The notes: generated by a model not told the origin, from the sequence alone. A DNA stretch of 64,000 nt from Hypericum androsaemum (GCA_963995505.1 OZ023186.1:17987570-18051569), one strand, 5' to 3'. Shown: positions 23,294 through 35,380, numbered from the stretch's first letter. Made by a program: numbers and translations.

Positions 23294-25591
23294 CCGGGTT
23301 TTTCCTCAAAATGGTGTTACTGTACTAGTATATTTTTCAATATGGTGTTGCTCTTGAAAAAATTCCGAAAATGGTGTCGATTTTCTTGGTCGAATTTTTT
23401 TTTCGACTTGGGGTCTCTTAGATCGAAAAAAACTTTCGATTTGGAACCAAAATCGAAATTTTTTTTTGACTTCCGTGGTCGAACGAATCTTTACGATTTT
23501 AGATACAGGTTAAAAAAAATATTCGACCTGGAGGAGAGAGAAGACCCATATCGAAAATAATTTTCGACTTTAGAAAAGGCACAGTAGAAATTGATTTTTA
23601 AAAGGTTCTTGGAATAGTGAGCTACAGTAGTCACGTGGAGCCTTGGAAATGATTTAGTCCTTTGGTACAATTTTAAACTGTTGGAAGATATTTCTTACGT
23701 GGATTATGAAAAAATTGTCAATATTGTTTATAATGAAATTCGTTTCACTAACTTATTATTTTAACTATCAACTTTAATACCAAAATTCTATCACAGTTTG
23801 AAAGAAGTTTTTATTTGTAAAACTTCACTAACTTGTTGCTTTGGAGCCTATAACATAAGCGTTTACTAAAGATTAATTCTGTGAAAATCTTGACTTGAAT
23901 ATTACCAACCAAGAAATATTTTTGGTAGTCTTTATCCCTAAAAAAATATTTTTGGTAGAATAATCCGACTAGCTCTAAGATAAGGAACTTACACTTTTTC
24001 CTTTCACTTTATATCACAAAAAATAACAGGGCCATTTTTTTTGGAATAAGTTCATTTTAGTACCTTGTAGTTTCACTCATTTCGCCTGGAGTACCATGTG
24101 GTTCTAAATTGGTATTTTAGTATCTTGTGGTTGATCACCAATTATCCGGGCAGGTCCATGGCAGCTACCCGTCCAAACTCGCCTGAAACGATATCGTTTT
24201 GAGACGACGTGGAAGACACCTGGCAATAGACTTTCTTAAGTTAAAGCTGACGTGGACCGTGGTAAATTACATATTCAATCCCTAATTTGTTTATATAATT
24301 TCAAAATCCCTTTTAAATATACCAAAAAATTATCTCAATCTCTCTCCTCCTTTCTTCTCCACAAGCTTTTTTCAATCGAGACCCGTCCTCCACAGGCGCT
24401 GGCCCTAGCCTCCGTGAAGCTGGTCCCAGCTTGACTTTTCGGGCTCCTCCGTCCTCCACGCCGCCGGCCCCAGCTCGGCATCCTCCGTCCTTCACGAGCA
24501 ACTCAGCCTCCTTCGTCCTCCACTTCGCTCCTCGATGGCCCAGCTTTCTGACGCACTCTAGGCCCCAGATTCTTCGTCATGTCCTCCACCACCGTCGTTC
24601 TGCGGTGTTTCATCGTGCTTCCTTCAAGTCCTTCAGCGTAGCGTTCCTTCGTGCTTCCTTCAGCGAGAACATCTCCTCGACAAATCGCTTCCTGAGGGCA
24701 CAATCCGACAATACCCAACTGAAACCTAAAGGTTTGTTCTTTCTTTCTCCTCAATATCCCCAACTTCTGGGTTTTCGTTTCTCCATCCTTTTCCCTAGCT
24801 TCTGGGTTTCTTTCACGATCAAACGACAACGACGAAGCAGGTGCAAAATTGATGCCCAGGCGGAAAGATTAATGCTTTGAATCAATTGAATTGTTTTGTT
24901 TTGGAGTGAAAAAATCCCAATCGGCTGGCTCGATCTAACATTCCCGACACCGATGATTGACGAAGCTTGAAGACGGCGATGTTAATTGGGTTGCCAGAAC
25001 TGATGAGTAGATGATTGGCAATTGGGGAAACAAATATTTTTAATTTTAAGAATATTCAAATTTGGGATTGAATATGTAATTTACCACGGTCCACGTCAGC
25101 TTTAACTTAAGAAAGTCTTTTGCCACGTGTCTTCCATGTCATTCCAGGCGGGTTTGGACGGGTAGCTGCTCTGGACCTGCCCGGATAATTGGTGATCAAC
25201 CACAGGGTACTAAAATACCAATTTAGAACCACATGGTACTCCAGGCGAAATGGTAAAACTACAGGGTACTAAAATAAACTTATCCCTATTTTTTAATCGG
25301 AATAGTGAGTAGAGCTCTAATCACGCGAGCTTTGGAAAATACCTACTGTGCTCTCTTCTGAGGTCGAAAAAAACTTTCGATCTGAGTCCCAGGTCGAAAA
25401 GATTTGTTCGACAATCAAAGTAAAATTTTTTTTCGATTTTAGTCCCAGATCGAATAATTTTTTCTATCTAAGTACCCCAGATCGAAATTTTTTTTCGATC
25501 TAAAAAACAGACACCATTTTCAGAATTTTTTCAACAATAACACCATATTGGTAATAAAATTGTATTGTAGCACCATTTTGGGTAAAAACCC
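23294..25591. mobile_element. Inverted-repeat transposon insertion A (no transposase)
   Basis: A 2,298-bp insertion with terminal inverted repeats. The left end is CCGGGTTTTTCCTCAAAATGG and the inverted right end GGGTTTTTACCCAAAATGG. Homology continues irregularly for about 250 bp through AATATGGTGTT and GAAAAAATTCCGAAAATGGTG. It is bordered by the direct repeat ATGATA (23288-23293 and 25592-25597). The termini carry repeated TCGAAAAAAANTTTCGA-type motifs. No coding sequence is recognised. A second inverted-repeat element (24043-25286) is nested within. The superfamily is uncertain; a MULE-like origin is possible, but only a 6-bp duplication is seen. Confidence 0.75.
24043..25286. mobile_element. 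Nested MULE-like element with about 250-bp terminal inverted repeats
   Basis: Left end GGAATAAGTTCATTTTAGTA, inverted right end GGGATAAGTTTATTTTAGTA. The repeats run to about 24300 and from about 25035. They share the ACCACGTGGTACTCCAGGCGAAAT and CCGGGCAGGTCCA-type blocks in opposite orientation. Flanks are T-runs, so a 9-bp duplication cannot be resolved cleanly (ATTTTTT is shared). The interior, about 24360-24880, is GC-rich with open frames on both strands and may be captured host sequence. No family was recognised. Confidence 0.78.
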
Positions 25592-25673
25592 ATGATATCT
25601 CACCTAAAAAGTGCGTGGGATAGGTGGAATTTGTCGTTCTTTTTTATGAGTCGTTCTCGAACCCTCCTATTTA
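25592..25673 (+). promoter_or_regulatory. Polyubiquitin 3 upstream region (segment 2 of 3)
   Basis: ATATCTCACCTAAAAAGTGCGTGGG...GAGTCGTTCTCGAACCCTCCTATTTA matches 10928-10982 upstream of polyubiquitin 2. It stops where the 5.6-kb insertion starts and resumes at about 31295 (AATTTACGAGTCCATCC). Confidence 0.78.
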
Positions 25674-26719
25674 GGTTTTTTTTAATGGTGTTACTATTCA
25701 TGACTTTTTTTCAAACTGGTGTTACAAATTCATGTTTTGTGGATATGGTGTCCACGTGGGCTTCCGGATTTTTTTTTCGTGTCTTGGACCAAGCCATGGG
25801 AAAAATTCCCGTTTCTACTGAGACACGGGAATTTTTTTCGTTTCTTGGTTAACGGAAAAAATTCCCGTGTCTCGGTAAAAACGAGAATTTTCCCCGTGTC
25901 TTGGTCAAACACTATATACCAATAGACAGAAATTTTTTATCCCGTGTTCACACCTCACAAAACCCGTCCCCCTCCGGATCCGCATTGCCGATCGCCCTCG
26001 CCCTCGCTCGCTGATTCTGGTCGGCCTCGCCTTGTCGAGATCCGCCGTCGCCCTCGCCCTACTGCTCCCCTGTCGTCGCCCTCGCCCTGCTCCCTCATTG
26101 TCTTCGCTCGCTCTCGGTGAAACACATTCCTCGCCGTCCGCTCGCCGTCCTTGCCCTCCGTCCTCGCCCGCCGTCGGTAAGTTTAAATTAATGTAAATTA
26201 ATCATTTTTTGGGATAATATTTATTAATTAGTTAACCAATGTTGATTAGCATTAATTTGATTGATTTAATTTGAATTTTTTGTTGATAATTAGTTCAATT
26301 GCGAGTAAATTAGGCTAATTAGTTCACAATTTTGTGTTGTTAGATTGAATATTTTTTGGTTAATTAGGTTGATTAGATTGATTTGATTTGCTCGTCGTCC
26401 TCGTCTTCCCCGTCTTTCAGTTTGTTTGTTGTTAATTAGGTTAATTAGTTCACTATTTATGAATTAATTTTTTAATGTTATTTAGCTTTAATTAAGTTAA
26501 TTTATTATGTTATTTTTAATAGTTAATTGCATAATTATATTAGATTTGATAAATTAGTAAATTTAAATCATTTTTTGAATTAGCAATGTTAAATTATTTA
26601 ATTCAGCATATTGATTTGATTAATTTCTGGTTAATGATATTTGTGTTTATTTGATTATAATATTTTTATATGTTGTATTTTTTATTTGTTAATTAGGTTA
26701 TTGCTTTCGTATGTATATT

Positions 26720-28830
26720 ATGTTGTATAGATATATGGATTCACAGTGATACGGGGATATTTTTGGGGATGGAGGACCCTCATATGCGACCTTATTAAGG
26801 CACCAGAATGTCCATTGTTCACAGGCAATATAGAACGTTGAGATACAGAGAGGAACTGATGATAGCGTCGATAACACATTAAAGATCTATCGGCAAAAAT
26901 GGAAGGAGTAATCCGTGCAGAACGAGGCCTTCATAGCCTATATGAAGGCGGCAGGTTTCTGGGATGTTTAGTGCATTGGCTAGGTCGTTGTCGAGACGGA
27001 AATTATTACAGCTTTGGTAGAGCGGTGGCGGCCTGAGACACGCACGTTCCATATGCAGGGGGGGGGGGGGGGTGGAGATGACCATCACTCTCCAGGACGT
27101 AGCTGTGTTGTTAGGCCTGCCTATTGATGGATACCCAGTCACGGGGAGGCAGACACATCGTCAGTGGAAGGAGTTATGCCTACACCTATTTGGCATGAAT
27201 CCGGCAGACACCCCATGAATTGTTTCAAATAACCAAATTTCCCTGAAATGGTTCGAGGCTAATTTTGACCCTGCTACTATCCCAGTTGATGCTGACGATG
27301 AGGTCGTGAAGCGATATGTTCGAGCGAACATATTGCGACTTATCAGATGCATGTTGTGCCTAGAGACAACTGAGTCAAGGGTCAACTCACGCTGGTTGCC
27401 ACTTCTATTGGATGTAGATGTGATTCACACCTATAGTTGGGGCAGTGCATGTCTTGCACACCTCTACAACCAGTTATGTAAAGCCACTAACGTCACTACA
27501 AAATCTATTTGTGGGTCTCTTATTCTGGTATCTATGTGGGCTTCGGAAAGAATCATCTCAATTTGGCCGGTTGTTATAAATTTGAAGGTGCAAGCAAATA
27601 GACAGGCACTGGGCATCAGGTAATAATCATTGTGTTATACGCTTTAAATTAGAATAACATTATAGACTTGACGCAATATAACCGTGTGAATGCAGGTGGA
27701 GTGGTTCAATAGATAGAAGCGTCACCAAAAAATCAACAAGCATGGCATTTTACAGGCGCAAGTTGGACGACCTCAGAGACTCAGATGTAAGTAATTACGG
27801 AAATAAAAAATCATAAATTAGTTAATTTATTTTGGTGAATTTATTGTTTTTGTCAACATGTGATTCTAAGAGTGCGTGTATTTAATGTAGGTGGTTTGGA
27901 TGCCTTACACCGATGAGATCCTAGGCAAGTTGCCAGATATATGTCATCGAGCTCGCGTATTGTGGTTGTTACGAGTGCCACTGATATCATTTTCCTGTAT
28001 GGAGTGGCATTATCCTGATCGGGTGTTATGATAATTCGGATACCTCCAAGGGATTCCAGCTAGACCTGAGATCGATGATGGGACACATAGTGCGGTAGGT
28101 GGCCGGGGCCAGGCTGGAACAAAGTGGGATGATGTTTACGAATGCCATGTGAAGATATAGGCAGAATTTCGACATAGATATGTGTTGCCTCCTGGAGTAC
28201 CCACATCGCCATATATCCATTATCATGATGGATATATGGATTGGTATAGGAAGCATACTCAGGGATTTATTAGCCCTGCTGGCGCAATGCGATATAGAAG
28301 TGTAAGTAAATTTATATGCAAGTTCAATATTATTATTTGACTAATGGTGTTTGACTATTGTCCTAATATTATGATTTTGTTTGTAGGCGGATGCTGTTGA
28401 GCATATACGGCACTCATGTGCAGAGAATTCTCAGATTCTGAAGTTGTCACAGGTGGCCCTTGGGTTTGTTAGCGAGGAGAGACTGTATTTTGGTATGCCG
28501 GACAGCCAGCAACCTATGACACAGGCTGAGACCATGTCATACGATATTCCAGATGCAGAAAGGACTTCTGTTGTTTGACGTCGAACAAATCTTTTTAGCA
28601 AGAGAAAACTATTACCGAAGGGCGAGCCAGTACCAGAATTTCAGGTGCAGCCCATGGAATGGCAAGATTATCAGACGATGTTGCATATGCCAGCACAGAC
28701 GTCGACACGTCGCGAGATGGAAACTTATGCCTCCCAGCCTTTCTTCCATCAGAGTCAGCAGATCCCTGCCACCGCTTCCCACTCGCCTCATCAGCATTTC
28801 AGCCAACCTAGCCAGGTGTCGGGGTGACCA
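26720..28830 (+). pseudogene. Plant mobile domain (PMD) gene of transposon origin, degraded
   Basis: Recognisable in order: AYMKAAGFWDV (about 26940); ALVERWRPETRTFHMQ (about 27010); MTITLQDVAVLLGLPIDGYPVTG (27078-27145); WLPLLLDVDVIHTYSWGSACLAHLYNQLC (27395-27485); AFYRRKLDDLRDSD (about 27745); VVWMPYTDEILGKLPDICHRARVLWLLRVPLISF (27892-27995); EWHYPDRV (about 28003-28026); then a HDGYMDWYRKHTQGFISP block near 28220-28280. This is the PMD fold found in MAIL1/MAIN and PP7-like proteins and carried by Mutator and gypsy elements. Apparent introns (GTAAGTAATT near 27787, GTAAGTAAAT near 28301) separate exons. A 13-14 G run near 27058-27072, plus in-frame stops near 27216 and 28029, break it. Confidence 0.82.
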
Positions 28831-29192
28831 CCTCCGCATTCGCTTCTCACCCGTCCCAATTCGACCAGTCGGGTTATGGCTTCTCCAGGCTCGGATCCCA
28901 GCCTTCCCAGCTGTTAACTCCTCGTAGTCAAAGGTTTGATTTTTTTATTTATTTTGTGGTGTTGATTTTTAAGTTAATTAATATATTTTTAAATAATGTT
29001 CATATTGTTGTTGTATTTTATTATTTTGTTAATATCAGTGGTCTCTTTGGAGAGCATTTGTCTGGTGGGACATCCCACCATCATCCAGGTGTCGGGGTGA
29101 CCACCTCCGCCTTCACTTCTCACCCATCCCAATTCGACCAGTCGGGTTACGGCTTCGCCTGCTCTGGATTACAGCCTTCCCAGCAGAACTCC
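28814..29192 (+). repeat. Direct duplication of about 105 bp at the PMD 3' end
   Basis: GTGTCGGGGTGACCACCTCC...CCCAATTCGACCAGTCGGGTTA...CAGCCTTCCCAGC occurs at 28814-28921 and again at 29088-29192, separated by an AT-rich spacer that could be an intron. The second copy abuts the truncated MULE transposase, so the duplication may mark the deletion junction. Confidence 0.8.
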
Positions 29193-29976
29193 ATCTTTTG
29201 CTCGATTATAATCCCATGCTTCACCATAAACAGTCATCGAAGATTGTTCACCGGGCTCAGTTAGAGCGAGTTGACGAAAATATGGTACTCCTCTTTGTTG
29301 TTGTTCAACCAAATTCCATGGAGCTTGTTCACTGAATTGTTGTTCAACAAAATTCCAGTGTACTTGTTCGTTGTATTGTTGTAGTTGATGCTGCTGCTCT
29401 TGATGCTCCTCCTGCTCCTCTTCTTCTTCCTCTTCTTCTTCTTCTTCTACATCATTATCCCAATTATTTGTTGCATATGGAGTCATATCTCTAGGATCAT
29501 TTTCAAACCAATCAAATATTGGTTTATCTCCAGCAATGGGCATCCCTGTAGACGTACCAACTTCATAGTAATTATCAGCACCACTCAAGAACTGACAATC
29601 TTGAACGAGCAACGGGTTGTAATCATTACATTGCCTTTTCTCAACAATGATTGCTAGCGAAATCACAGTCGCCATTGGTCCAAAATAGTTTATCGTGGTC
29701 TGAACCATGTTCCTTACATCTTCTTCATCGTTAATAGACATTTGTCCAAACTTTTCTCTTCCAAAAGGACATCTAAATATCAGTCCAGCAAACTCTTCAT
29801 TTGGACCTAAAGGAATCTTTTCATTCTCTCTTTTCCACAAAATGTCATAGCTTAAGAAATATTCACGGAACTTCAACTTTGCGACTTTTCCACCTTGGTA
29901 GTCAAAATCAGTTTGACTGTTGTTGTAAATCTCTCCATCGTATTTCAACTTTATTTTTACGACACGCATATCCATT
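29169..29976 (-). pseudogene. MULE transposase N-terminal fragment
   Basis: A minus-strand open frame starting MDMRVVKIKLKYDGEI, followed by FDYQGGKVAKLKF, FLSYDILWKR, MSINDEEDVRNMV and a long acidic run (about 14 Glu near 29405-29460), then a Q-rich tail. A beta-strand-rich N-terminal domain followed by an acidic linker is the usual start of plant MuDR-type transposases. The DDE catalytic domain and SWIM zinc finger are absent. The frame ends at 29169 where it collides with the duplicated PMD tail. Assignment rests on layout and general resemblance, so an unrelated protein is possible. Confidence 0.55.
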
Positions 29977-30941
29977 ATTAACACTACAACAAAAGTAAAC
30001 AATATATTTTTTTAGACAAGGAAGATACAAAATGCTTGTTAAAAAAAGATTAAGAATGACACAGAACTACCGAATATTCCTAACTAATACATAATTAACT
30101 AGCAACATCTACATATAAAATTTCTATTATGTAAAATTCTATTTTGAAAACAAAATTACTTGCCCTTATAATATAATATTAGCTTCGACTACTCTACTAA
30201 GTGCTGCCATTTCAAAAAATAATAGCTTCAACTACTCGACTAAGTACACAACTCACATAAATCAATTTAATAAAATAGCAAAACTTTGGACTTTTGACCG
30301 TAATAATTTATGCCTGATTCTTTGATAGGAATCATAAATTATATTATATTTCATATTACATATTTTGGACTTACATCGTACATTTTTCATTTCAACAATT
30401 ACATTATATTAAACTCATAATTAAAACTAACCTCAAAAGCCTTTTATAGTCCAAAATCTCCAAATCTAACAAATCAGCATATATTTAATCTGCACAAAAT
30501 ATTAAAAATTATTAGACAATAGATAATGAATATTAGTCATAAATTAAATAATAAGATTAATTTTTCATACCTAATAATAAAATTAAATAATTCATACCGA
30601 AAATTTAATTATCTCATTATATAATTTTCAAAATATTATTACGGATATATTATAAACAAACATATATAACCAAAAAAATGCATTACCTTCAAAGCCGTTC
30701 TCTGTAGCACCCATTCTCTGTTTTCTTTGGCGTAATATTTTGTGCGCGTGAAGTGCAATTTATAGAGCTGTGTTACCAAGATACGGGAATTTTTTCCGTT
30801 TCTTGGTGGATATGAAATCGAAAATCTTTATTCCGGATAGATAGTGCCCAATCCACCAAGACAAGGGAAAAATTCCCGTTTGCGACCAAGAAACGGGAAA
30901 AATTCCCGTTTGAGACCAAGAAACGTCAATTTTTCCCGTTT

Positions 30942-31340
30942 TCGTCTCGTTTTCCTGGATGGACTCGTAAATTGGGGGTTTTTTTAAGGTGTTATTATTC
31001 ATGGTTTTTTTCAAACTGTTGTTACAAATTCACATTTTTCGGATGTGGTGTTCACGTGGGTTTTCGGATTTTTTTTCCGTGTCTCGGACCAAGCCACGGG
31101 AAAAATTTCCGTTTCTACCGAGACACGACAATTTTTCCCGTTTCTTGGTAATGGAAAAAATTCCCGTGTCTCGGTAGAAACGGAAATTTTTCCCGTGGCT
31201 TGGTCCGAGACACGGAAAAAAAATCCGAAAAATGTGAATTTGTAACAACAGTTTGAAAAAAACCATGAATAATAACACCTTAAAAAAAAAACCCAATTTA
31301 CGAGTCCATCCAGGAAAACGAGACGAAACCCGACGATTCC
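30942..31340. repeat. Large inverted repeat (foldback) including polyubiquitin flank
   Basis: Two arms of about 180-200 bp face each other around 31145. From outside inward they read CGTCTCGTTTTCCTGGATGG (flank), GTAAATTGGGG, TTTTTTTAAGGTGTTATTATTCATGG, CAAACTGTTGTTACAAATTC and CCGTGTCTCGGACCAAGCCA, then the same inverted. The left arm has an extra ATGTGGTGTTCACGTGGGTTTT insertion. About 35 bp of genuine polyubiquitin promoter flank is present in inverted form on the left (30942-30975) and in normal orientation on the right (31295-31325). Confidence 0.88.
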
Positions 31341-31604
31341 TGAATAAGAGATTGCCGTGTCGGCCAGGGACTCTCCCCAGGGGTGACGCAAATAATACAC
31401 GTGGCAATCATCCATTTGTTTCCTCCCGGTGCATTATCGTAATCGACAACCCTCCTCCTCTCCTATTTAAGAAGAGCCTCTCTTCCCGTATTCTCTTCAC
31501 AACCCAATCTACAAGCCACAAATCACATTCAAGAAATCTCCTCCCTTTCTCCCTCCAGGAAAAGATTCTCTCCTCCTTTCCTCTCCTCCTTTCTTCGAGC
31601 CAAG
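31292..31604 (+). promoter_or_regulatory. Polyubiquitin 3 proximal promoter and 5' UTR exon (segment 3 of 3)
   Basis: Matches the proximal promoters of genes 1 and 2: AATTTACGAGTCCATCCAGG, a G-box CACGTG at 31398-31403, TATTTAAG starting 31464, and a leader exon ending at 31604. The core elements are intact, but everything upstream of about 31292 has been displaced by insertions A and B. Confidence 0.82.
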
Positions 31605-32295
31605 GTATTTCCTTCCTTTCTTCTTCCTCTTTTGGTTTTTTTTTAAAATTAATTCGCTTGTTGGTGTTCGTATAGTTCTTGTCCCGTTGGTTGAAGTTTT
31701 AGGCATCTTTTAGACCTAGATCTCGTTTTAGGTTGTGGGTTTTGATGGGTTTTCATCCATTGGTGGAAAGATGGTAGGTTTAATTATATTCTCGATCTAG
31801 ATCTTGTTTTAGGTTGTGGGTTTTGATGGGCTTTCTTCCATTAGTGGAAAGATGGTAGCTTTAATTATATTCTCGATCTAGATCTCGTTTTGTTTGGTAG
31901 GTTTTGATGGGTTTTCTTCTCTCTGTGGAAAGATGATGGCTTTAATTGATATTCTTGGGCTTTTCTCTTGTTAGATCCATAATTGTCTGGGTTTACTTTT
32001 TGCTCGTGTGTTTGATGCGAATCTTTTTCTTTTGATCAAAAAAATCAGAATTAGGGTTGGTCTGTGGGTTTGGTATGAATCGTTTTCTTCTAATCAAAAA
32101 ATCAGAATTAGGATTCTTGGTCTGTGATTTTGTGCGTGTTTGATTTGGGTATCACGTTTGGTGGTTTTCTCGCTAGGGTTTATTATCAAAGATCCGATCT
32201 TTTGTTGATGTGGTATCTTGTGTTGGGTATTGGGTATCTGTTTCTAAGCGATCGGATGGCATGCTAATCGATCTGATTTGGTTTTTTGGGTGTAG
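31605..32295 (+). other. Leader intron of polyubiquitin 3
   Basis: The intron runs from GTATTT (31605) to TTTGGGTGTAG (32295). It is the longest of the three leader introns. It holds three or four imperfect units of about 85 bp between 31690 and 31960 with TTCTCGATCTAGATC, GTTTTGATGGG and GTGGAAAGATGGT motifs, plus a duplicated TTTTCTTNTAATCAAAAAATCAGAATTAGG block at about 32020-32115. Confidence 0.85.
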
Positions 32296-33441
<1,146 letters not shown>

Positions 33442-33499
33442 AACTGATGCTGGTTGGTTGTCCCTGGTTTACTGTTTGTGTTTGGCTGGAAATAAGTTG

Positions 33500-34499
33500 T
33501 TAAAACTCTTTTCAAGTTTGTGTTTGAAGACGATCTCTATCTCTGTTTAATTTTGGTGTTTGGTTATGTCAAGACTTGTGCTGCCTTGCATTCAGTGTTC
33601 AACCAATATATGGTATATTTTCTCCAAGTACTGCTGTTCTTGCTGTTGTGAGGTTCAACTCCTGGGACAAAATCCTTCATGCGCAACTTGGTTTGTTAAT
33701 CTAGGAAGGTTTGAACTTTCAATATTCCGATCTAGGATGGACCTTCATATGTTTCGCAGCATCGCACCAATGGTTGCGAACAGCCGAGGTTATAAACCAG
33801 CTGGATCAGAAGGCGAGGATGAATAAGCATCTACATCGAGCTTGAGTGCAGAATTTTGTGATGAGTGACGTTCAGAAGAATGAAACTCACATAAAATTGG
33901 CGGATGAATGAAACTCAAAAAAATTGACAGGGCTGCACATCCACCGCTTGTGGTTTAATTCGATGCCTGAGGTTGTAGAATGTTCGGGTTGGGTGGTTTT
34001 GCCCATTAAAACAATTATGTTAATGGGGTTTAGACCGTCGTAGTGTCTTGGACAGTCCGGTCTATGCACCCATTTCACAGGTGTATTGGCTCCTTATTGC
34101 TATATGGTCTGAGGTTCAGGTCTTTCTCCTTCGAAGCAGAATCAAGACCATCAGATTTGCCAACAAAAGCCTTTTTTTTATGAGGAATGGAGGAGGAAGG
34201 GGACAACAGAAGCCTAGCTGCTGTATAATGTTGTGAAGATCCCAAGTGAATTTGGCATTGGGGCAAGCCAGTGGGACATGAGTTGTATCTTCACTCATGT
34301 TTACAAAGTGATGTCCCATTTGGCACCAGCTTAAGTAAATTGTCAGATAATTTTTTTAAAATCATGAGGCAATTACCAACAAGCTAACAATTGGTTTAGA
34401 TTGTGGTTGACTTATCTTTTTGAAAGGACTTTTAGTATCTTTTTATTTTGGGTGGAAACTTCTAGTATATTTTTGAAAGGCGATGCCTTTTATTTCATA
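33500..34499. other. Polyubiquitin 3 3' UTR and intergenic sequence
   Basis: The first 150 bp carry the shared GGCTGGAAATAAGTTGTT tail and probable polyadenylation zone. The rest has no recognised gene. Short open frames at 33560-33826 and 34116-34319 have no family signature. Confidence 0.5.
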
Positions 34500-34775
34500 T
34501 TAAAGACCACAGAAGGGAGACCATACTATAGGTTACACAGACCGGATACAACGACGAACCACACAATTATTAACAAAATTGACAAACATGAAAACATTAA
34601 CGCTCGTTAATTACCATAATTAGCTCATACGCTTTGGTCCTTACACCGACAAGATCACAGAGACAAAACAAACAGAAACAGAGACAAAAACAGAGAAAAA
34701 AAGGGACTCTCACAACAACAACTACTATAAGATCGATCTCAATGGTACAAAGAGATCCACCTCCGTCTCCTTTTG

Positions 34776-34781
34776 TTTATT
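34776..34781 (-). terminator. Polyadenylation signal of the 34.8-kb 2S albumin gene
   Basis: AATAAA on the minus strand, 38-43 bases downstream of the stop codon at 34819. It is the only canonical hexamer in the near 3' region. Confidence 0.6.
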
Positions 34782-34818
34782 CTTCCCGAACTGCGAAACC
34801 CGGATGGTGATCACATCC

Positions 34819-35328
34819 CTAAGCATCATTCCTCCGGGAGAATGGAGCCCTGACGTCGCAGCGCTGGGGCACCCCGCAGAGGCTCTGCAGAGCCTGAGCC
34901 CTCTGGACCGTCTGCTGAATCTCCCGCTGGCCGAGTCGGCCAGCCTGCTCCCTCTGCCTCTGGACCATGTACTTGATCCCCTCGCACTGGCATTGCCTGT
35001 CCAGCCCCCTCAGCTGCCTGCAGCACTGCTGCACCTCCTGCTGTGAGTAGGGGTACGGATTCTCCTCCGCCTCCTCCTCGACAAGGAGGCCATCGAGGTC
35101 CTCGTCGTTGCGGCGGTATGTCCTCCTGCTTAGGTATTGCTGGCATTGCCTCATGTCCTGCCTCTGCACCTGCTCCCTGCAGCTCAGCCGGGAGTACGCG
35201 TTCGCATCGTCCTCCTCGATCTCCACGGTGGCTATGGTCGTCCTCGCGCTGGCCGCGGTGGCCAGGACCGCCACCATGAGGAGGCTGGCTAGAGCTAGCA
35301 AAGCAACAAGTGATGATGATCTTGCCAT
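34819..35328 (-). CDS. 2S albumin seed storage protein, standard eight-cysteine type
   Basis: 169-residue precursor. Residues 1 to about 28 form a secretory signal peptide (Leu/Ala-rich, ending near ATAASA). The mature chains follow the prolamin-superfamily eight-Cys skeleton: Cys50, Cys62, Cys102-Cys103, Cys113-x-Cys115, Cys151, Cys157. An acidic processing linker (EDLDGLLVEEEAEEN) separates the small and large chains. It acts as a nitrogen and sulphur reserve in protein storage vacuoles of the seed. It is Gln- and Arg-rich and not Met-rich, unlike the paralogues at 58.2 and 60.1 kb. The start is the first ATG of an uninterrupted frame. It is intronless, as usual for the family. Several family members elsewhere are food allergens. 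Confidence 0.95.
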   Translation of the reverse strand: MARSSSLVALLALASLLMVAVLATAASARTTIATVEIEEDDANAYSRLSCREQVQRQDMRQCQQYLSRRTYRRNDEDLDGLLVEEEAEENPYPYSQQEVQQCCRQLRGLDRQCQCEGIKYMVQRQREQAGRLGQREIQQTVQRAQALQSLCGVPQRCDVRAPFSRRNDA

Positions 35329-35380
35329 TTTAATTGATCTCTCTTTTTCTTTGGTGGTGGGTTGGGTTTGGGTTTAGGGT

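Larger units (their letters stand above)
25674..31291. mobile_element. MULE-like insertion B carrying a plant-mobile-domain gene
   Basis: About 5.6 kb inserted in the polyubiquitin 3 upstream region. Left end GGTTTTTTTTAATGGTGTTA; right end, inverted, TTTTTTTTTAAGGTGTTA. Flanking 9-mers TCCTATTTA (25665-25673) and CCCAATTTA (31292-31300) agree at 7 of 9 positions, compatible with a decayed Mutator-type duplication. Subterminal zones at both ends repeat GGGAAAAATTCCCGTTTC palindromes (25795-25910 and 30780-31200). Cargo is a plus-strand plant mobile domain gene (26720-28830) and a convergent minus-strand MULE transposase N-terminus (29169-29976). The transposase core is missing, so the copy is non-autonomous. 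The right end is rearranged into a large foldback (30942-31340). Confidence 0.75.

Noticed and set aside
24431..24880. 149-codon frame in the nested MULE
   Set aside because: It may be captured sequence, but no family is recognisable and an overlapping frame exists on the other strand. Not called as a gene.
33940..33962. Match of TGTGGTTTAATTCGATGC to a conserved 16S rRNA segment
   Set aside because: The similarity is about 18 bases only and stops on both sides. No organellar or bacterial rRNA context is present.
35043..35279. Plus-strand open frames opposite the 34.8-kb albumin, and similar ones opposite the other albumins
   Set aside because: Antisense shadows of GC-rich albumin codons. 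The minus-strand product has the full Cys skeleton and signal peptide.
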